A DNA stretch of 64,000 nucleotides from Amborella trichopoda (Eukaryota > Streptophyta > Magnoliopsida > Amborellales > Amborellaceae): contig NW_006496628.1 in the NCBI RefSeq assembly GCF_000471905.2, positions 1,238,511 to 1,302,510 on the forward strand. Direction: 5' to 3'. Each line of letters begins with the position of its first letter. Within the stretch, counting starts at the first letter, position 1. Made by a program: the position numbers and the translations under genes. The notes below the pieces were generated by a model that searched no databases, was not told the DNA's origin, and saw only the letters and a program-made list of their open reading frames with translations. Below, piece after piece: positions 9,869 to 21,007 of the stretch.

Positions 9869-11550
9869 TAAAGAGAGAACAAAATAAAGAGAAGTTCATA
9901 CATGGCGCTGCCGTCTCCATGCACCTTCAAATAGAGAGAAGCAGAGGGAAAGATAGGGCAGAGAGAGAATAAATAAAGAAGCAGAATAGGAAGAAGGAGA
10001 AGAGAGAGAGATGCACAGCTCTGCACAACCGTGCATGTTCACAGAGAGGAAGAGAGAGAATCAGAGAAAAAAAAGAGGAAATAAAAGAATGAGGAAGGAG
10101 AGAGAAAAAGGAGGAGAGACAAGAAAGGACGAGAGGGAATTTACTTAGGGAAAAGAGGTACCGACTTAATTCTTCTCTCTCCTCTCACTCTCTCCAAGAT
10201 GTGCCTATCCATCTCAATGTAAAAACTCAAACTTTTATTGATGAATTGAAAGTATTAGGGGAATCCTTTACAATTACGTTTAGCATATATTTATACAAGT
10301 GGGCCCTAAATATGTGTGGATGCCCAAAAGCTATCTTAATTGATGATAATTATAATTTATTTGAATTAAAAGAAAATCTAAAAATGGGTGCAAATCTATT
10401 GTTTTGCCCTTGCCTAACAATACATGGAATTCAAAAACAGTCCCTTGCTACTGCCCTAGAATGTGCTTGATCTTCCATGGATGATTCGGGGTTGATCCGG
10501 TGCCCGTTTGACAAAACGATGATTACTTTCTTAGAGAGCTCTTCATGGCCATCGATTTGTTACTAACTTCGAGCCAAGGATCGTGTTTTTAAGCCATGAT
10601 CATGCGACTTGAAATTTAAATGACTCTAGAAAACTTTGGATCGATAGTGTGCTCTTTTCTTAATGTTTTTCCATTATTTCTTCATTGTATTACACTTAAC
10701 ATGCCGCCATGATTGTGTGGCAACAAACGCAACTCAATTTCATGCCCGGACAATGATTTTGTAGTCTTGGGTTTTTGGCCGGAATCTAAATTCCGGTGGC
10801 CGGAATTTACAGCAACTTTATCAGCTTCGAGCATGAAATTCGACTGTTCATCATGCACAGGGTTCAGACCAATGATAGCCCTAGACCATACGCATGCGAT
10901 GGAGCTAGTCTCATGTTAATTCATTGCGCGAGCACCATGATATGGCCGCTCGAGCGGGACGTGTCGTTGAATTTTCTACAACTTCCTTCACGAATTATCG
11001 ATTTATCTCTAGCTTTTCTCCCTGCTTGGGTGTCGTCACTGGACGTGTCATATATCGAAATGCTCGTCTTGACAAGATGAACACGCTCACAAAGTTTGAG
11101 CATGATCCGACTCTGGACAAGTGAGATATGGATCCCGAACGTCATTGCTAGATACTGTAAAAACAGTCACCATTAATGGTGGTTTGGTGTAGGGAGGGCG
11201 CAGTGAATAGTGTGCGACGTACTGCTTTTCGGTCTTTTACTCATGACTTTTACTCGACGATGTCGGATCTAATGGCGGTGGTCCCACAGCGGTTTGACAC
11301 ACTAAAAGCATTTTGTTTAAAGGTGCTAGAGACTGATTTTTTCGAAATTGTTTCTTTGTCTACACTGCCTTAGGCATGTCAGAGTGCGACGAAACTTGGC
11401 AGGTGGCCTTTTGAAGTCCTTATGAACATTACCACGTTTTTGGGGCAATTTTAAGACTATCAACAATTCCACTGTAATTTAGGCTTTATTGACCAACTTC
11501 TCTCTTTATTCTGCATCGAGGACCCAGGTGTTGAAAAATGTCTTCAAACC

Positions 11551-12085
11551 CTATGACGTAAAAGTTTTTCAAATTTTGCACTTCTCGTTTCTCTCGAAGA
11601 GCAACATCCGGCCGGGTACTTCCATGAGCAAGTGTGAATAAGTAGAGAGCATGTGACAGTCTGGTCTCTCGGGTTCACAAAACACCACAGGCTAGGATTG
11701 TGCCGAGAAATAATGCCTTCGGCCTTGTGACTTGGGTGTGGTGCTATTGAAGCAAAGAAAGACCCTCCATTGTAGCCCTATGAGAGAGGCTACAGCAGGG
11801 CACCAGACCATCTCCATTGTGCTCAAAACATCAAAAAAACCCTCGAGGACCAAATTTCGGCTTAATCAGACCCCTGTAAAAGGATCTACGCTCATGCAGT
11901 CTCGCAACTCATGGGTTTTACATTAGCGTGATGCGGCTTCACTAAATTAGTCTAAAAAATGGGGCTCTGTCAAGAGTTTTTGTCAGCAACTTCTCCAACC
12001 CACGACGCCTTTCTCTGAAATCAGACTGAGCTCAAATGTTGACATGTTCTAGATCACACTAACCTCATCATTTTAACCTAAGGCA
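11551..12085. other. Unclassified stretch between A LTR and D LTR
   Basis: No gene is recognised. A CTATGACGTAAAAG matching the array at 115-478 opens the stretch. Near 11600 a GAAGAGCAACATCCGGCCGGG block resembles, in plus orientation, the sequence just upstream of A LTRs at 42450 and 50610. Near 11780-11870 there is weak similarity to the A LTR block at 27760-27840. It is probably decayed A sequence in plus orientation. Confidence 0.3.
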
Positions 12086-12323
12086 CTCATTGTGGCACCC
12101 TATTGCTCGGAAGAGAAAAGCAGTCAGAGAAATCAAAACCAAAAAAAAGGTCCAGCAGGCTCAGGATTCAGTGAAGCATAGCTCGAAATTCAGGCAATGG
12201 ATTCACGCGAGGAAGAGTTCAAGAGAACCTCCTCCCACACAGCAACATGCTAGTATGAATCTTGCATTCAATCCCTTGTTAGATGAATGCGAGTCCTCAG
12301 GTCACCAAAGAGCAAATCTAGTC

Positions 12324-12352
12324 GGTTACCAAAATCCCTTTCTTTGGTAACC
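12324..12352. other. Perfect 10-bp stem inverted repeat
   Basis: Arms GGTTACCAAA (12324-12333) and TTTGGTAACC (12343-12352) are perfectly complementary, with a 9-base loop. The site lies in the U3-like part of the D LTR. The arms contain GGTTACC/GGTAACC, a sequence that could bind a dimeric regulator; no factor is claimed. Confidence 0.8.
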
Positions 12353-12785
12353 TTTCAAAATAACCGAAGACGCAAATCGGCACCAAATCGGCCCCAACTT
12401 GTTGCAAAATGACTGCAACGACTTCCTCTCTGACTTGCAAGCAGAGCTAGGAGCTAAAATGATGCAGCTCGGAGATGCGTCAGCAAACAAAGTTCACAAA
12501 ACTAGTCGAACTTTCACTCCAGGGAAGAAGGCCATCACAGCACGATTGAAGGGTATCAAAATGCTCGCAATCAATAGAAGAACGAAGATATGTTGCTGAA
12601 AAAGCTGAACAATTGTCGCATGTTATAGAACCAGCTTCCAAGGTCTTTCCATGACAGAGCAGCCTGCATGCAGGGATGGTCTCATCATTTGAGCAAAAGA
12701 TTGTAGGGGCATTTTGGTCATTTGCATCTAATTTTGGATTTGTTTTCAATTATATTAATTGCAATTATGATTGACTTTTGAGCAT

Positions 12786-12815
12786 TCACCCATGTTTGGT
12801 GAATCCTCTATATAT
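12786..12815 (+). promoter_or_regulatory. Core promoter module of D LTR
   Basis: TCACCCATGTTTGG is followed after about 10 bases by TATATAT. The same arrangement, with the same box, is found in A LTRs at 28670-28701, 43703-43734, 51887-51917 and, on the minus strand, 59561-59594. Confidence 0.65.
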
Positions 12816-13584
12816 GCAAGCTTAGCTCATTTGTAAAGGTCTAGAAAAACGCTAAAAAGGGTTCCCTTTTTGGAAGCTCCAATACCCCAAAGGCTGGGAA
12901 GAATCGAGGCTAGTTCATTCTTTCTTTGTCTTATTCTATGAGCCTCGAGCCCATTCGGGAGGGAAGAGAGTAAGGGAGAGAAAACTTTGAGTGGGAGGGT
13001 ACCCCTGAGTGTGCGGTACCGTGGACAACCCAGTCACGTGGGTCATCCCATTCCCTCAAGCCTAGTCACTCCTTCTCTCTCTCTCTCTCTTCCTCCCACT
13101 TTTGCGCGCATGACCCCGTTCATCCGCGAGCCCGTGGACATGTCCTAACCAGCGGGACTCTGCCCTCGACTTCTATCCACACCCTGTTTTAGTGGTCAGA
13201 AAACCCTTTCGAGAAGGGCATCCAGGGAGGAGGGACATCAAGATCCCGTCCCTATAGCATGGAGAGAGTGAAAAGAGAGACACAGAGAGAGAGAGAGAGG
13301 GAGAGAGATTGAGAACCTGAGGACGGCCCCCATCCAAACTGTGCTGACAAGTAGCCGGAGGGCTTCGTAATTGCTATAATAGGGCCATCCTCCTGGGATC
13401 GTCCACGAACCCTCAAGTGGCGTAAAAGCGATTCGTGCTCTAGTCGCAAAAATCTCTCTCATCGTTGGCTTCCTATCTACAAGTAAGAGGCTCCACGTGT
13501 CCAACAGATGCCGGACCTCTGCGGCTGTTTGAGAGAGGGTTTCCTCACCCCCGCATGGAGGGAAACTAGGACCCCACCAACATC

Positions 13585-14700
13585 ATGGAGTGTATCGCCC
13601 CAAATGTAAAGGAAGCTTTTGAGGCAATCAGCCCTAAAGCCTCTGTTCCTTCAATAGAAGAAAAGCCCTCAAGTATGGTTGTCATTGAAGCTATGGCGAT
13701 TAGTGAAGTACCACAATCCTATGAAGACGAGATTGCACAACTTAAGGCCACATTAAGACAGTTACAAGCAGAGATGAGGTCAAAAGATGAAATGATAGAA
13801 ATCTTGCGCCAAGAGGTATTGATGCCTCATAAGCTTGAGAGGACCCCCTTAGGGCACTAAGCCCTCTTTATTATCTCTCTAGCACCAAATCTAGTCATCG
13901 AAACAAGGCCATCAAGAGAATAGCTACTCCCACCCTCACCTTCCTCATTATTAGTCCTTTCTCCATCTTTTCTTCAGATAGGGAATGGAGGACCAGTGAA
14001 ATGCATTATAGCCGAAGCACCAAAAAGATGCGATATATCAGTGACAGTAAAGATGAATCGCTACCAGAAGCCTCACCCAGATTATGTTGATGAAACTCTA
14101 TTCACCACAGCATGGCCCACCACATTCACCAAGAGGGTCAAGAAGGCAATACAGATCAAAAGCTCACTCAAGCACCATGGAAACATATCTCGGTCTTTCG
14201 CATCGGGCAATGATGATAAGCAGTCAGCAACCACCATGCTAAATACCATGCATTTCTCAAGAAGAAGTCGGCGCAAGGTTTATTCCTTTGACAAATGCAT
14301 GATCCCCAAGTTGCTTGAAACTCTCTTATCTAAGGTTATGTTCAAACTACCTACACTAAAAAGATCGGAGGAAGTCCAGAGGGATGATCAACCCGATTAT
14401 TGCCAATATCATAATATACTTGGTCACAAGACTGAGAAGTGTATTACCATTGGAGGTTGTTTAAGGGTATTTTTTAACACTTGTATCCCCGTTATAAATA
14501 AATAGAAAATCAATATGCGACCTAGGTTCGCAGCTATCAAAAATCAATATGCTACCCTGATCCATGAGCGAAATTTCCAACAGTCTCATAATGGCCCAAA
14601 AAGTTTCAAGAATGTTCACAAAGGTCTTCTAATAACACCTACCGATTTTCATCACAATCCTATGAGTTTAAGGCAATACAGACATAGAAATAGTTCTGGG
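13585..14700 (+). pseudogene. gag: Gag fossil of family D
   Basis: The first open frame (13585-13860, 91 codons) is acidic and has a predicted coiled coil around EDEIAQLKATLRQLQAEM. The second (13996-14505) starts with a weakly conserved capsid-like region (HPDYVDETLF) and ends in a CHHC-type knuckle, C-X2-H-X4-H-X4-C, at 14401-14442. Knuckles of this type are found in Gag of the Tat lineage. The reading continues weakly to about 14700, where A LTR sequence begins. Family members assemble virus-like particles and bind RNA. Broken; several breaks. Confidence 0.55.
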
Positions 14701-14850
14701 AAAGTCAACATCTATCGTCCCGAAATGGAACTTATAACTACAGCCCTATCACCGTAGCATCAAATGACTATAGGACCACCACGATTGGATCCAAAAAATC
14801 CAAAAAGCCCTAGGGACCAAGTTTCAGCTTGATCAGACATTCCTGTACCA
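14701..14850 (+). mobile_element. Scrap of a plus-strand family A LTR
   Basis: The sequence from about 14726 (AACTATAACTA-like, then GGACCACCACGATTGGATCC and a GGACCAAGTTTCAGCTTGATCAG block) lines up with the A LTR at 27735-27840 and 50875-50995. It stops at the start of the family B LTR at 14851, so the B element probably landed in this LTR. Confidence 0.6.
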
Positions 14851-14934
14851 TGTGATGACCAAATTACTCGAAATGTGTGAGGGCCCAAACTGTTCCTACC
14901 AGTTAGAATGCATGGTGGGATAGGGAGGAAGAGA

Positions 14935-15320
14935 AGAAGTGTCAGCATCGGTGTTATGAGCATTGCCGACTGTGAATAAAAGAAGTTTCAACACCGGCTG
15001 AGTTATGAGCAGCGTCACTAGTGAAGCGAAGAAGTGTCAGCGCCGGCTGAGTTATGAGCAGCACCAACTGTGAAGAGAAGAAGTGTCAGCACCGGCTAAG
15101 TTATGAGCAGCGCCGGCTCTGAAGAGAAGAAGTGTCAGTGCAGGTTGAGTTATGACCAGTGTCGGATGTGAAGAAAAGAAGTGTCAGTGCCAGCTGAGTT
15201 ATGAGCAGCGCCGGCTGTGAAGAGATGAAGTTCTAACAGCGGCTTAGTTATGAGCAACACCGGCTGTGAAGAGAAGAAGTGTCAGCGCCGGCTAAGTAGT
15301 GACCAGCGCCTGCTGTGCTA
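14935..15320 (+). repeat. Tandem array with CAGCGCCGGCTG core, in B LTR
   Basis: About eight units of 45-50 bp of the form GTCAGCGCCGGCTGAGTTATGAGCAG...GTGAAGAGAAGAA. The core CAGCGCCGGCTG is nearly self-complementary. The reverse-complement copy of this LTR has a matching array at 35260-35790 with a different spacer. Confidence 0.85.
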
Positions 15321-16814
15321 TATGCAGAGGCTAGCATCGACTATGTAGGAGAAGGGGACCACCACCGGCTGCGTTACTAATTTGTATGGATTTTGAGTGC
15401 CACTTGTTGGATGCATGCTGATGGGAGTGCCACTTGTCCAAATTTTAAGTCTTTTGATGACACTTAGACCACCACCCCAAACATAAGAGTACTTAAGCCT
15501 CTCCTCTCACCTACGCCACCCACTCTTCCCTCATTTCTCCTCTCTCTAAGACCCAAGGTTTGAAGAAGTGACTATTGGAGGGCAGCCATTGTTGGGAAGG
15601 TGAGAGCTGTGAGCAGAGGATTGGAGAAGGCCCCATTGTTATTTAGGTAAGTAGATCCACCACCATTGCATTATAGTCATAAGGATGCATGGGAATTTAT
15701 GCATGTGAAATGAGCAATAGAAGTGTATGTGATGTATAAAATCCATCCGCTTTTTTCACGAGAAATTGGGGCTTTTGTTCTATGATAATGATGGATGTTG
15801 AAAATTAATGAATGATTCTTATATTATGTAATAACTGCAGGTTATGTGTGTGCTTTCTGAGAGAATGGTTGCTATCATGTTTCTCACCATGAAAAGAAGG
15901 TTATGGAATATGTTCTTGAAACTGTTATATGTCACTATGAAATTCCATAATTATGTGTGTTCTTGAATGCGGCTTTTGAACTATCAAATGGGGTTCAATT
16001 GACCTCAAATTTCTTCCATTGGATAGATGTACGAGTCTAGTAAAATTTTCATATTTTTCTACTGTTTAAATTCTTTATAAAAATGAAGTTATGATTCAAA
16101 ATGAGGGACTATATCACAGTTAACTATTTTCCCAGATTTTCTACTAATTTTGCAGTGGGCACTAATTTTAACTAACCCAATCAAGTCCATTCTCAGCCAA
16201 GCCACAGCCATTTGAAGGATATTTGAATGGGCTAAAATTTTCATGAAGAAAATATTTTGAAATAGTTTTATATTGAAAGTTATTCTCCAACCTATGAAGG
16301 TAGGTCACTGTGGGCAGCATTGATAAAATTCAGAAAGATCACCCTGCTTTCCACGAAATTTTAAACCAACAAATGGAATCCAAAGGATTTCAAATTTACC
16401 TTGTTAGAAAGAAATACGTCTTGGATTAAACTTTGATTTTGAAACCATCACAATTTACCGCACGGTTTGAATGTTATAGTGATATGAAGTAGGGTACCTC
16501 GTTGTCCACTATACATAGCAGGGTACAGCTAGTTAGCCTCACCTCGTGGAACCTTTAAGAGGTCAAACGAGGCCCATTTGTCTTCAAATCACTCCCATTT
16601 GAAAGGTATGAGTTTCTAATGCAAAACTCATTGTGGAACCGTGTTTTAACCAAATGTCTCTGCTTAAAATTGCAGGAAATGTGGCAACGACACTAAGATT
16701 CTACGACTCTGATAATGTGATCATGTAATGTTGATGATGATATAATATGGATCTAATCCTGTTAAAAATGTGATACTGAAAATGTCTGATTCTGCTATAT
16801 GAATACGGATTTCT

Positions 16815-17320
16815 GGCCAATATAAAATGGGTCTTCCATTGGTAGTGGAAACTATGATTCTGTCATACTGATTCGATTATATGCCTTGACTGCTATGCAA
16901 TGGGTCCTCCATTGGTAGTGAATATTCTGATCTTGTTATATGGAAACTGATATTCTGTTATTTCTGACCATTACGCAATGGGTCCTTCATTGGTAGTTGA
17001 TATTTTCATTCTGTTATACGAATTCTATTATATGTGATTTCTGGCCACTACGCAATGGGTCCTCCATTGGTAGTGGATATTTTGATTCTGTAACTCTTAT
17101 TCTGTTATATGTGATTTTTGGCCACTATGCAATGGGTCCTCGATTGGTAGTGGATATCCTGATTCTATGACCACTTCGCAATGGGTCCTCCATAGGTAGT
17201 TGGGTATTCTGTACCTCGACTCCTATGATAGGAGTGGAGTCGGGATGTCACTGTATATAACTTGGAGAGTCGCATCTCCCAAAATGTCATGGGCACTACG
17301 CATTGGGTCCTCCAATGGTA
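16815..17320 (+). repeat. Hairpin tandem array in B LTR
   Basis: Seven units, mostly 50-75 bp apart, share CAATGG-GTCCT-CCATTG followed by GTAGT. Clear units are near 16827, 16898, 16975, 17053, 17128, 17180 and 17301. Arms of 6 bases flank a constant GTCCT loop. At 17301-17317 the arms are CATTGG and CCAATG, a two-sided change that keeps the pairing. Confidence 0.85.
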
Positions 17321-18217
17321 GTGTAACGCCCTCTCACCTAAGGCACAAGTAAGGATCGTGTCTTGTAAGGCCTCAGCCTATTGAAAGCCCCAAAGCATGC
17401 TGGGGATGTGTGTGTGAGTGAGAATATTACGAAGTGGGTCATCCATTTGTCATTATCCTCCATCCTGAATGACGGTAGAAGTCCTAAGTTGCAGGATTGG
17501 CATAGACAGATCAATGTGGTTTCTACTTCAGGAGTAATTAATTTGTTCTGCTTATCTGAATCTTATATTCTATAAGACTATCCGACTGTAACTGGTAAAT
17601 GTCCCCTTGAGGACAGGTAATGCTTTGTTAACTGATTCTTACCCTCATTATATAGCATTCATGGGTACTCTGATATGTGACTACACTCTGTAAGACAAAT
17701 GCGATTTCTGATGAACTGTGGGCATGTTATCATGTATGTATATACTATTAGTCAAGAATGCAAGGGTAGTGATATTCTTATTGGGCCTTTAGCTCATTCC
17801 ATTTTAATCTCATAACTGTAGAGGAAAGGGTGGTGGAAGCTCTACCATGGTGGGTGTCAATTTGAGGGCTTGAAGCTCGCAATTAAGAAGTTTGAGAAGC
17901 CATCTTCCGAAGACTTTCACAGTATGTCTTGGTGATTTCAGCAGCATGATGTATACTTCATTTCGTGTATTTTTTGGTCAGTAGTGTCTCTAAGAAATTG
18001 TAAAGACTTTTGATATTGAATGAATGAACTGGCTATACCTTTTGGATTGATAGTTTAAGCAATGGATTTATTCTAGTTTTCTTTCGTGGCTTGCTCTTGA
18101 TTCCATGTTTTCAAGTGTTGTGCCACTCCCACCTGAGTGATGTTTCGTGAGCTCCGGTCACGATCCGGCACTCTATCGCCCTCTGATTAGGCCCAGGGAG
18201 CGGAGTCATGACATTTA

Positions 18218-18229
18218 TGATATCAGAGC
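18218..18229 (+). promoter_or_regulatory. Primer binding site of element B-1
   Basis: TGATATCAGAGC lies four bases after the LTR end and matches the initiator-Met-tRNA primer site (TGGTATCAGAGC) used by many plant Gypsy and Copia elements. Confidence 0.85.
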
Positions 18230-18324
18230 AGCCAGAATAGAATTATTACCCTAGGGAGTTTAGAAGTGTCTTTAGAATAGTTTAGATATATTAGTAACTG
18301 AGTGTTTGTGTCTTAGGTTGGAGA

Positions 18325-19255
18325 TGCCAAGAACAACGGCCAATAATTGAAGCTTCAGTAGTGAAAACACCATGGCCCTCTGTGAATTCATCAAGACTTT
18401 ATGGGCTATGATGCAAATGATGAAGGAAGTTATGCCAACCCCATCTTCCTATGCCCCTGACTCGAATGATAGTAGCTAAATAGAGAAGTTTAAGAGGTCG
18501 ACTCCTTTGACCTTCTTAGGGCTTGGGGGAGTAGAAAAGGCTGAGAGATGGAGGAGACAGGTGGAGAAGATATTTAAAGTTTTAAATTGCATTGATGAGC
18601 AGAGAGTAAGGCTAGGCACTTTCATGCTTGAAGGGGACGCTGAGAACAATCTTGGGAAAGGTCAGGGACATAAATGACTTGGGAGAATTTTCGAGAAGCC
18701 TTAAAAGAAAAGTACTTTCTTGATTCAGTAAGGTAATGAAAGGAAGTAGAGTTTATCGAGCTGCAGCAAGAGAATTTCACTATGGAACACTATGTAGCCA
18801 AATTTGCTGAGTTGTCAAGGTATGCGTCACACATGATTAATACTGAGGTGCAGAAGACTAATAAGTTCGAAAGAGGTATCAAGCCAGAAATTAGGAGGGG
18901 GGTAATATTAGCCAATTTAAAGGCCTTTTCCCCTTTAGTGGATTTGGCTATGAAGATAGAAAGGGAAGAAGAAGAGTCCTGGGTTGGAGGAAACTGAAAG
19001 ATGAGACCAGCCTAGTTTGGAAACTCGGGGAGAAAGGCTCGACCACCACTGAAGAGGAACTTTCGGGGAAGAAAACATCAAAGGGGCAAGAACATTCAGA
19101 GGATGTTATCGGGTGAAGTAGGAGAGAATCGGTGCTTAACGTGTCGACATTGCGAGTTGGATAATCACTTGCTGGGTGATTGTCGAAGGAAGACTAGGGC
19201 GTGTTTCAGGTGTGGCAAGCTGAGCCACCAGATTAGAGACTGCTGAGTAAAGGGA
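18325..19255 (+). pseudogene. gag: Gag fossil of element B-1
   Basis: The capsid part includes a block with AERWRRQVEKIF near 18540 and a second around KFAELSRYASHMINTE at 18800-18845, followed by FERGIKPEIRRGV: all recognisable positions of the Retrotrans_gag family in Del/Tekay elements. Two knuckles of the form C-X2-C-X4-H-X4-C lie in 19138-19245, separated by a short basic linker. The longest open stretch covers 71 codons at 18782-18994. Several breaks. Confidence 0.8.
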
Positions 19256-19602
19256 CTTGAGAACCGACCAAAGACTCTAGGTCGAGTGTTTGCTCTCACT
19301 AAGCAGGAAGCTAATGCATCGACTTTAGTTATCAGAGGTAGGCTCCCCATTTGTGGCAATGAAGAAAAAATCTTAGTTGATCTTAGATCCACACACTCTT
19401 TTGTTGCAACTCACTTTTCATGCCACATAAATGCTAGACCTTCTTTGCTTTACTGAATATTGGTGGTATGCACACCTATGGGGGGATTTATAAAAACTGA
19501 TATTGTTTATAAACATTGCGGGGTTTTACTTGAAGTGTGTGAGCTGCATATAGATTTGATATTGTTAGATTCCAAGACTTTGATGTTACAAATGATGCAA
19601 GG
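19256..19602 (+). pseudogene. pol: Protease start of element B-1
   Basis: Right after the knuckles comes the block RVFALTKQEANAS, then an ILVDLRSTHSFV segment where the aspartic protease active site is found in this family, and further on TPMGG and a DLILLD segment. This is the known gag-protease order of Del/Tekay elements. Sequence similarity stops near 19600, where pyrimidine-rich A LTR sequence begins. Confidence 0.7.
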
Positions 19603-20789
19603 TTATCGTAGCCTATGCCTTCTCTCTCTTTCTTTCTCTCTCTTCTCTTTTGCCACAGACGGCGTTGGCCTATCTCTGCCTGTGCTTTCTTTCTCTTCTG
19701 TCACAAACAGTGCTAGCCTATCGTCGCATGTGTTCCTTCTCTTTCCTCTCTTTTGTCACAACCAACACATGCCTAGCGCCACCTGTGTATTCATCCATGT
19801 TCTTCCATCACAGACGGCGCGTGCACATTGCCGCCCGTGTTCCTTCTCTCCCCCTTCTGTCGCAGACGATGCAAGCCCATTGCCGCCTGCATTCTCTCTC
19901 CTCTCTCTTTATTTAACAGTCGGTGGGAGCAAATCACTGTATGGGTTTTCTCTCTCCTTCTCTCATTGCCATCCGTGTCCTACTCCGTTCCTACCCTTCT
20001 CTCTCTTTTTCTTCTCTCATGATTTTCTCCTACTCGTCTTCTTCTTCTCTTTTCTCTCCTTTTCTTCTTCTTCTCTTCTCTCTCTCTTTCTCTTTTTCTT
20101 TTGTTCCTTCTCTTACTCTTTCACCTGATTAAGATGGGTCGAGATTAGCCTTATATAAAAGCCCTATCGTTTAGTAATAATGTTGTTGTGCCGGTCAAAG
20201 TAACTGTGCCCGCTTTAATGACATGACAAACGAGCCATCGTGTCTAGCGATTCGGTATTGGTACTGTCGTCTAGTAGTAATTCTGTCGAGTCGGTCTGAG
20301 TTACCGAGCCCATTTTACTCCCACATCAGGTCAATTACTTACTAGTTTAGTCACTTGTTTGTCTCACCGTCTGGTCAAATTCCTCTCATCCTAATCTTAA
20401 TCCTCTCATTCTTCTCTTCTTCTCTTTTGAATGTGCATGCCTGTGTACATACACCCAAAGGTAAGGTGAGGTCCCTTGACCCACTTGTCTTATAACATTT
20501 TCCATATGTGTGTGATTGCATAAGCATGAGAATACAAGCCAAGAGCGACAATTCCAAACCATTTTTACGACTAGGGGCTTTCTTCGTGATCTAAGAAGGC
20601 GCCCACGGGAGCCAGCCCTAGTAAGTCCCGAACCCACCTTAAATTCCTCTCTCATCAGTTGGTGCACCTGCCCTTATTTTTTAGCAAGGTTTCTGAGAGA
20701 GCAATCTCAAGTCCCGGGTTCCCCTAAAGCCCAAGTTGTGTGTCGCCCTATCATCCAGATCCGGAGGGCGAGATCGAGGCATCTAACTA
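19603..20789 (+). repeat. 3' part of the 5' LTR of element A-3
   Basis: The pyrimidine-rich hairpin region (19610-20130) aligns with 52480-53090. The tail, with a CTTGACCCACTTGTCTTATAA-type block at 20470-20495 and the end region AGATCGAGGCATCTAACTA, aligns with 39640-39996 and 44700-45039. Open frames of up to 222 codons here are CT-repeat artefacts. The LTR end is placed three bases before the primer site. Confidence 0.75.
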
Positions 20790-20792
20790 GCT

Positions 20793-20810
20793 TGGCGACT
20801 TCCCTGAGGA
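20793..20810 (+). promoter_or_regulatory. Primer binding site of element A-3
   Basis: The motif TGGCGACTTCCCTGAGGA occupies the same place as the site at 40000-40018. It is followed by ATTACCCCTTAG, which is also conserved after the other A primer sites. Confidence 0.7.
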
Positions 20811-21007
20811 ATTACTACCCCTTAGTCGGATCGTGCTTGTTTGGCTAAATTTCTCCTTTTGTTTTCTGCATCTGCACTTATGGCTTTCAGGTTCTGTAAC
20901 CCATTCATCTGGATCCGGGATTTTCTTATCCCCGCATTCGCGACTGTCCCCAGGCAACAAGTTCCTCGAACTTCATTCCCAACCCTCATTTTGAGCAAAG
21001 ATCCCGG
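20811..21007 (+). other. Leader of element A-3 upstream of the solo LTR
   Basis: The sequence ending in CTCATTTTGAGCAAAG matches the leader of element A-1 in reverse complement near 7225-7260. In A-1 it continues straight into the block that here reappears at 23805, which shows that 21008-23804 is an insertion. Confidence 0.7.

Larger units (their letters stand above)
2345..11550 (-). mobile_element. Element A-1: 5' part of a Tat/Ogre-like Ty3/Gypsy retrotransposon
   Basis: Read on the minus strand the order is LTR (11550 to 7445), primer binding site, leader, gag, linker and reverse transcriptase, stopping at a family C LTR at 2344. This is the order of the 5' half of a Ty3/Gypsy element. 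RNase H, integrase and the 3' LTR are absent. Gag and RT motifs fit the plant Tat lineage, which includes Ogre. The element is broken, with many breaks in its coding parts. Age cannot be taken from LTR divergence because only one LTR is present. Confidence 0.8.
7445..11550 (-). mobile_element. 5' LTR of element A-1, enlarged (about 4.1 kb)
   Basis: The terminus TAACCA is next to the primer site; the other edge is placed by similarity to the TGTTTGAACAC start of sister LTRs. Blocks shared with other A LTRs are 7445-7800, 10490-11140 and 11180-11550. The LTR is over 1 kb longer than its relatives, and the extra length lies in the purine-rich hairpin region 7850-10190. A TATA-like ATTTATAC is present in the opposite sense near 10290. 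Long minus and plus open frames in 7980-10000 are low-complexity artefacts. Confidence 0.7.
12086..13584 (+). mobile_element. Family D LTR and leader (A-related Ty3/Gypsy)
   Basis: The segment 12690-12830 matches the U3 end of A LTRs: a block with AGGGGCATTTTGGTC, an AT-rich stretch, CACCCATGTTTGG and a TATA box. The downstream part (12840-13580) is unlike A and includes CT and GA microsatellite tracts at 13076-13100 and 13270-13310. The gag of family D begins at 13585. LTR edges and primer site were not found, so the coordinates are those of the block between neighbours. Confidence 0.45.
14851..18213 (+). repeat. 5' LTR of element B-1 (3.36 kb)
   Basis: The start TGTGATGACC and the following block with CCAGTTAGAATGCATGG match the reverse complement of the outer edge of the solo LTR ending at 35837 (TGTGACGACC, CCAGTTAGAAGGCATGG). 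The end is GAGTCATGACA, with CA at 18212-18213, next to the primer site. Inside lie two arrays (14935-15320 and 16815-17320) and long AT-rich unique stretches (15320-16815, 17320-18210) in which no genes are seen. Confidence 0.85.
14851..19602 (+). mobile_element. Element B-1: 5' part of a Tekay/Del-like Ty3/Gypsy retrotransposon
   Basis: Order on the plus strand: LTR (14851-18213), Met-tRNA-like primer site, gag with two zinc knuckles, and the start of protease; then a junction with A LTR sequence near 19602. RT, integrase and the 3' LTR are missing. The gag and protease motifs are those of the Tekay (Del) chromovirus lineage of plants. Broken, with several breaks in the coding part. Confidence 0.8.

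Noticed and set aside
9345-9920. 191-codon minus-strand frame resembling a hydrophobic membrane protein
   Set aside because: The hydrophobic residues come from the pyrimidine strand of the LTR hairpin region; the other A LTRs show the same artefact in other frames.
13238-13504. 88-codon minus-strand frame
   Set aside because: Part of it reads through a GA microsatellite; antisense to the D leader.
18182-18230. Region around TATCAGAGC considered as a tRNA gene
   Set aside because: Only the primer-site stretch matches; no cloverleaf arms can be formed around it.
19460-20128. 222-codon plus-strand frame, hydrophobic
   Set aside because: It starts in B protease sequence, crosses the B/A junction and continues in CT-rich LTR sequence, so it is not a gene.
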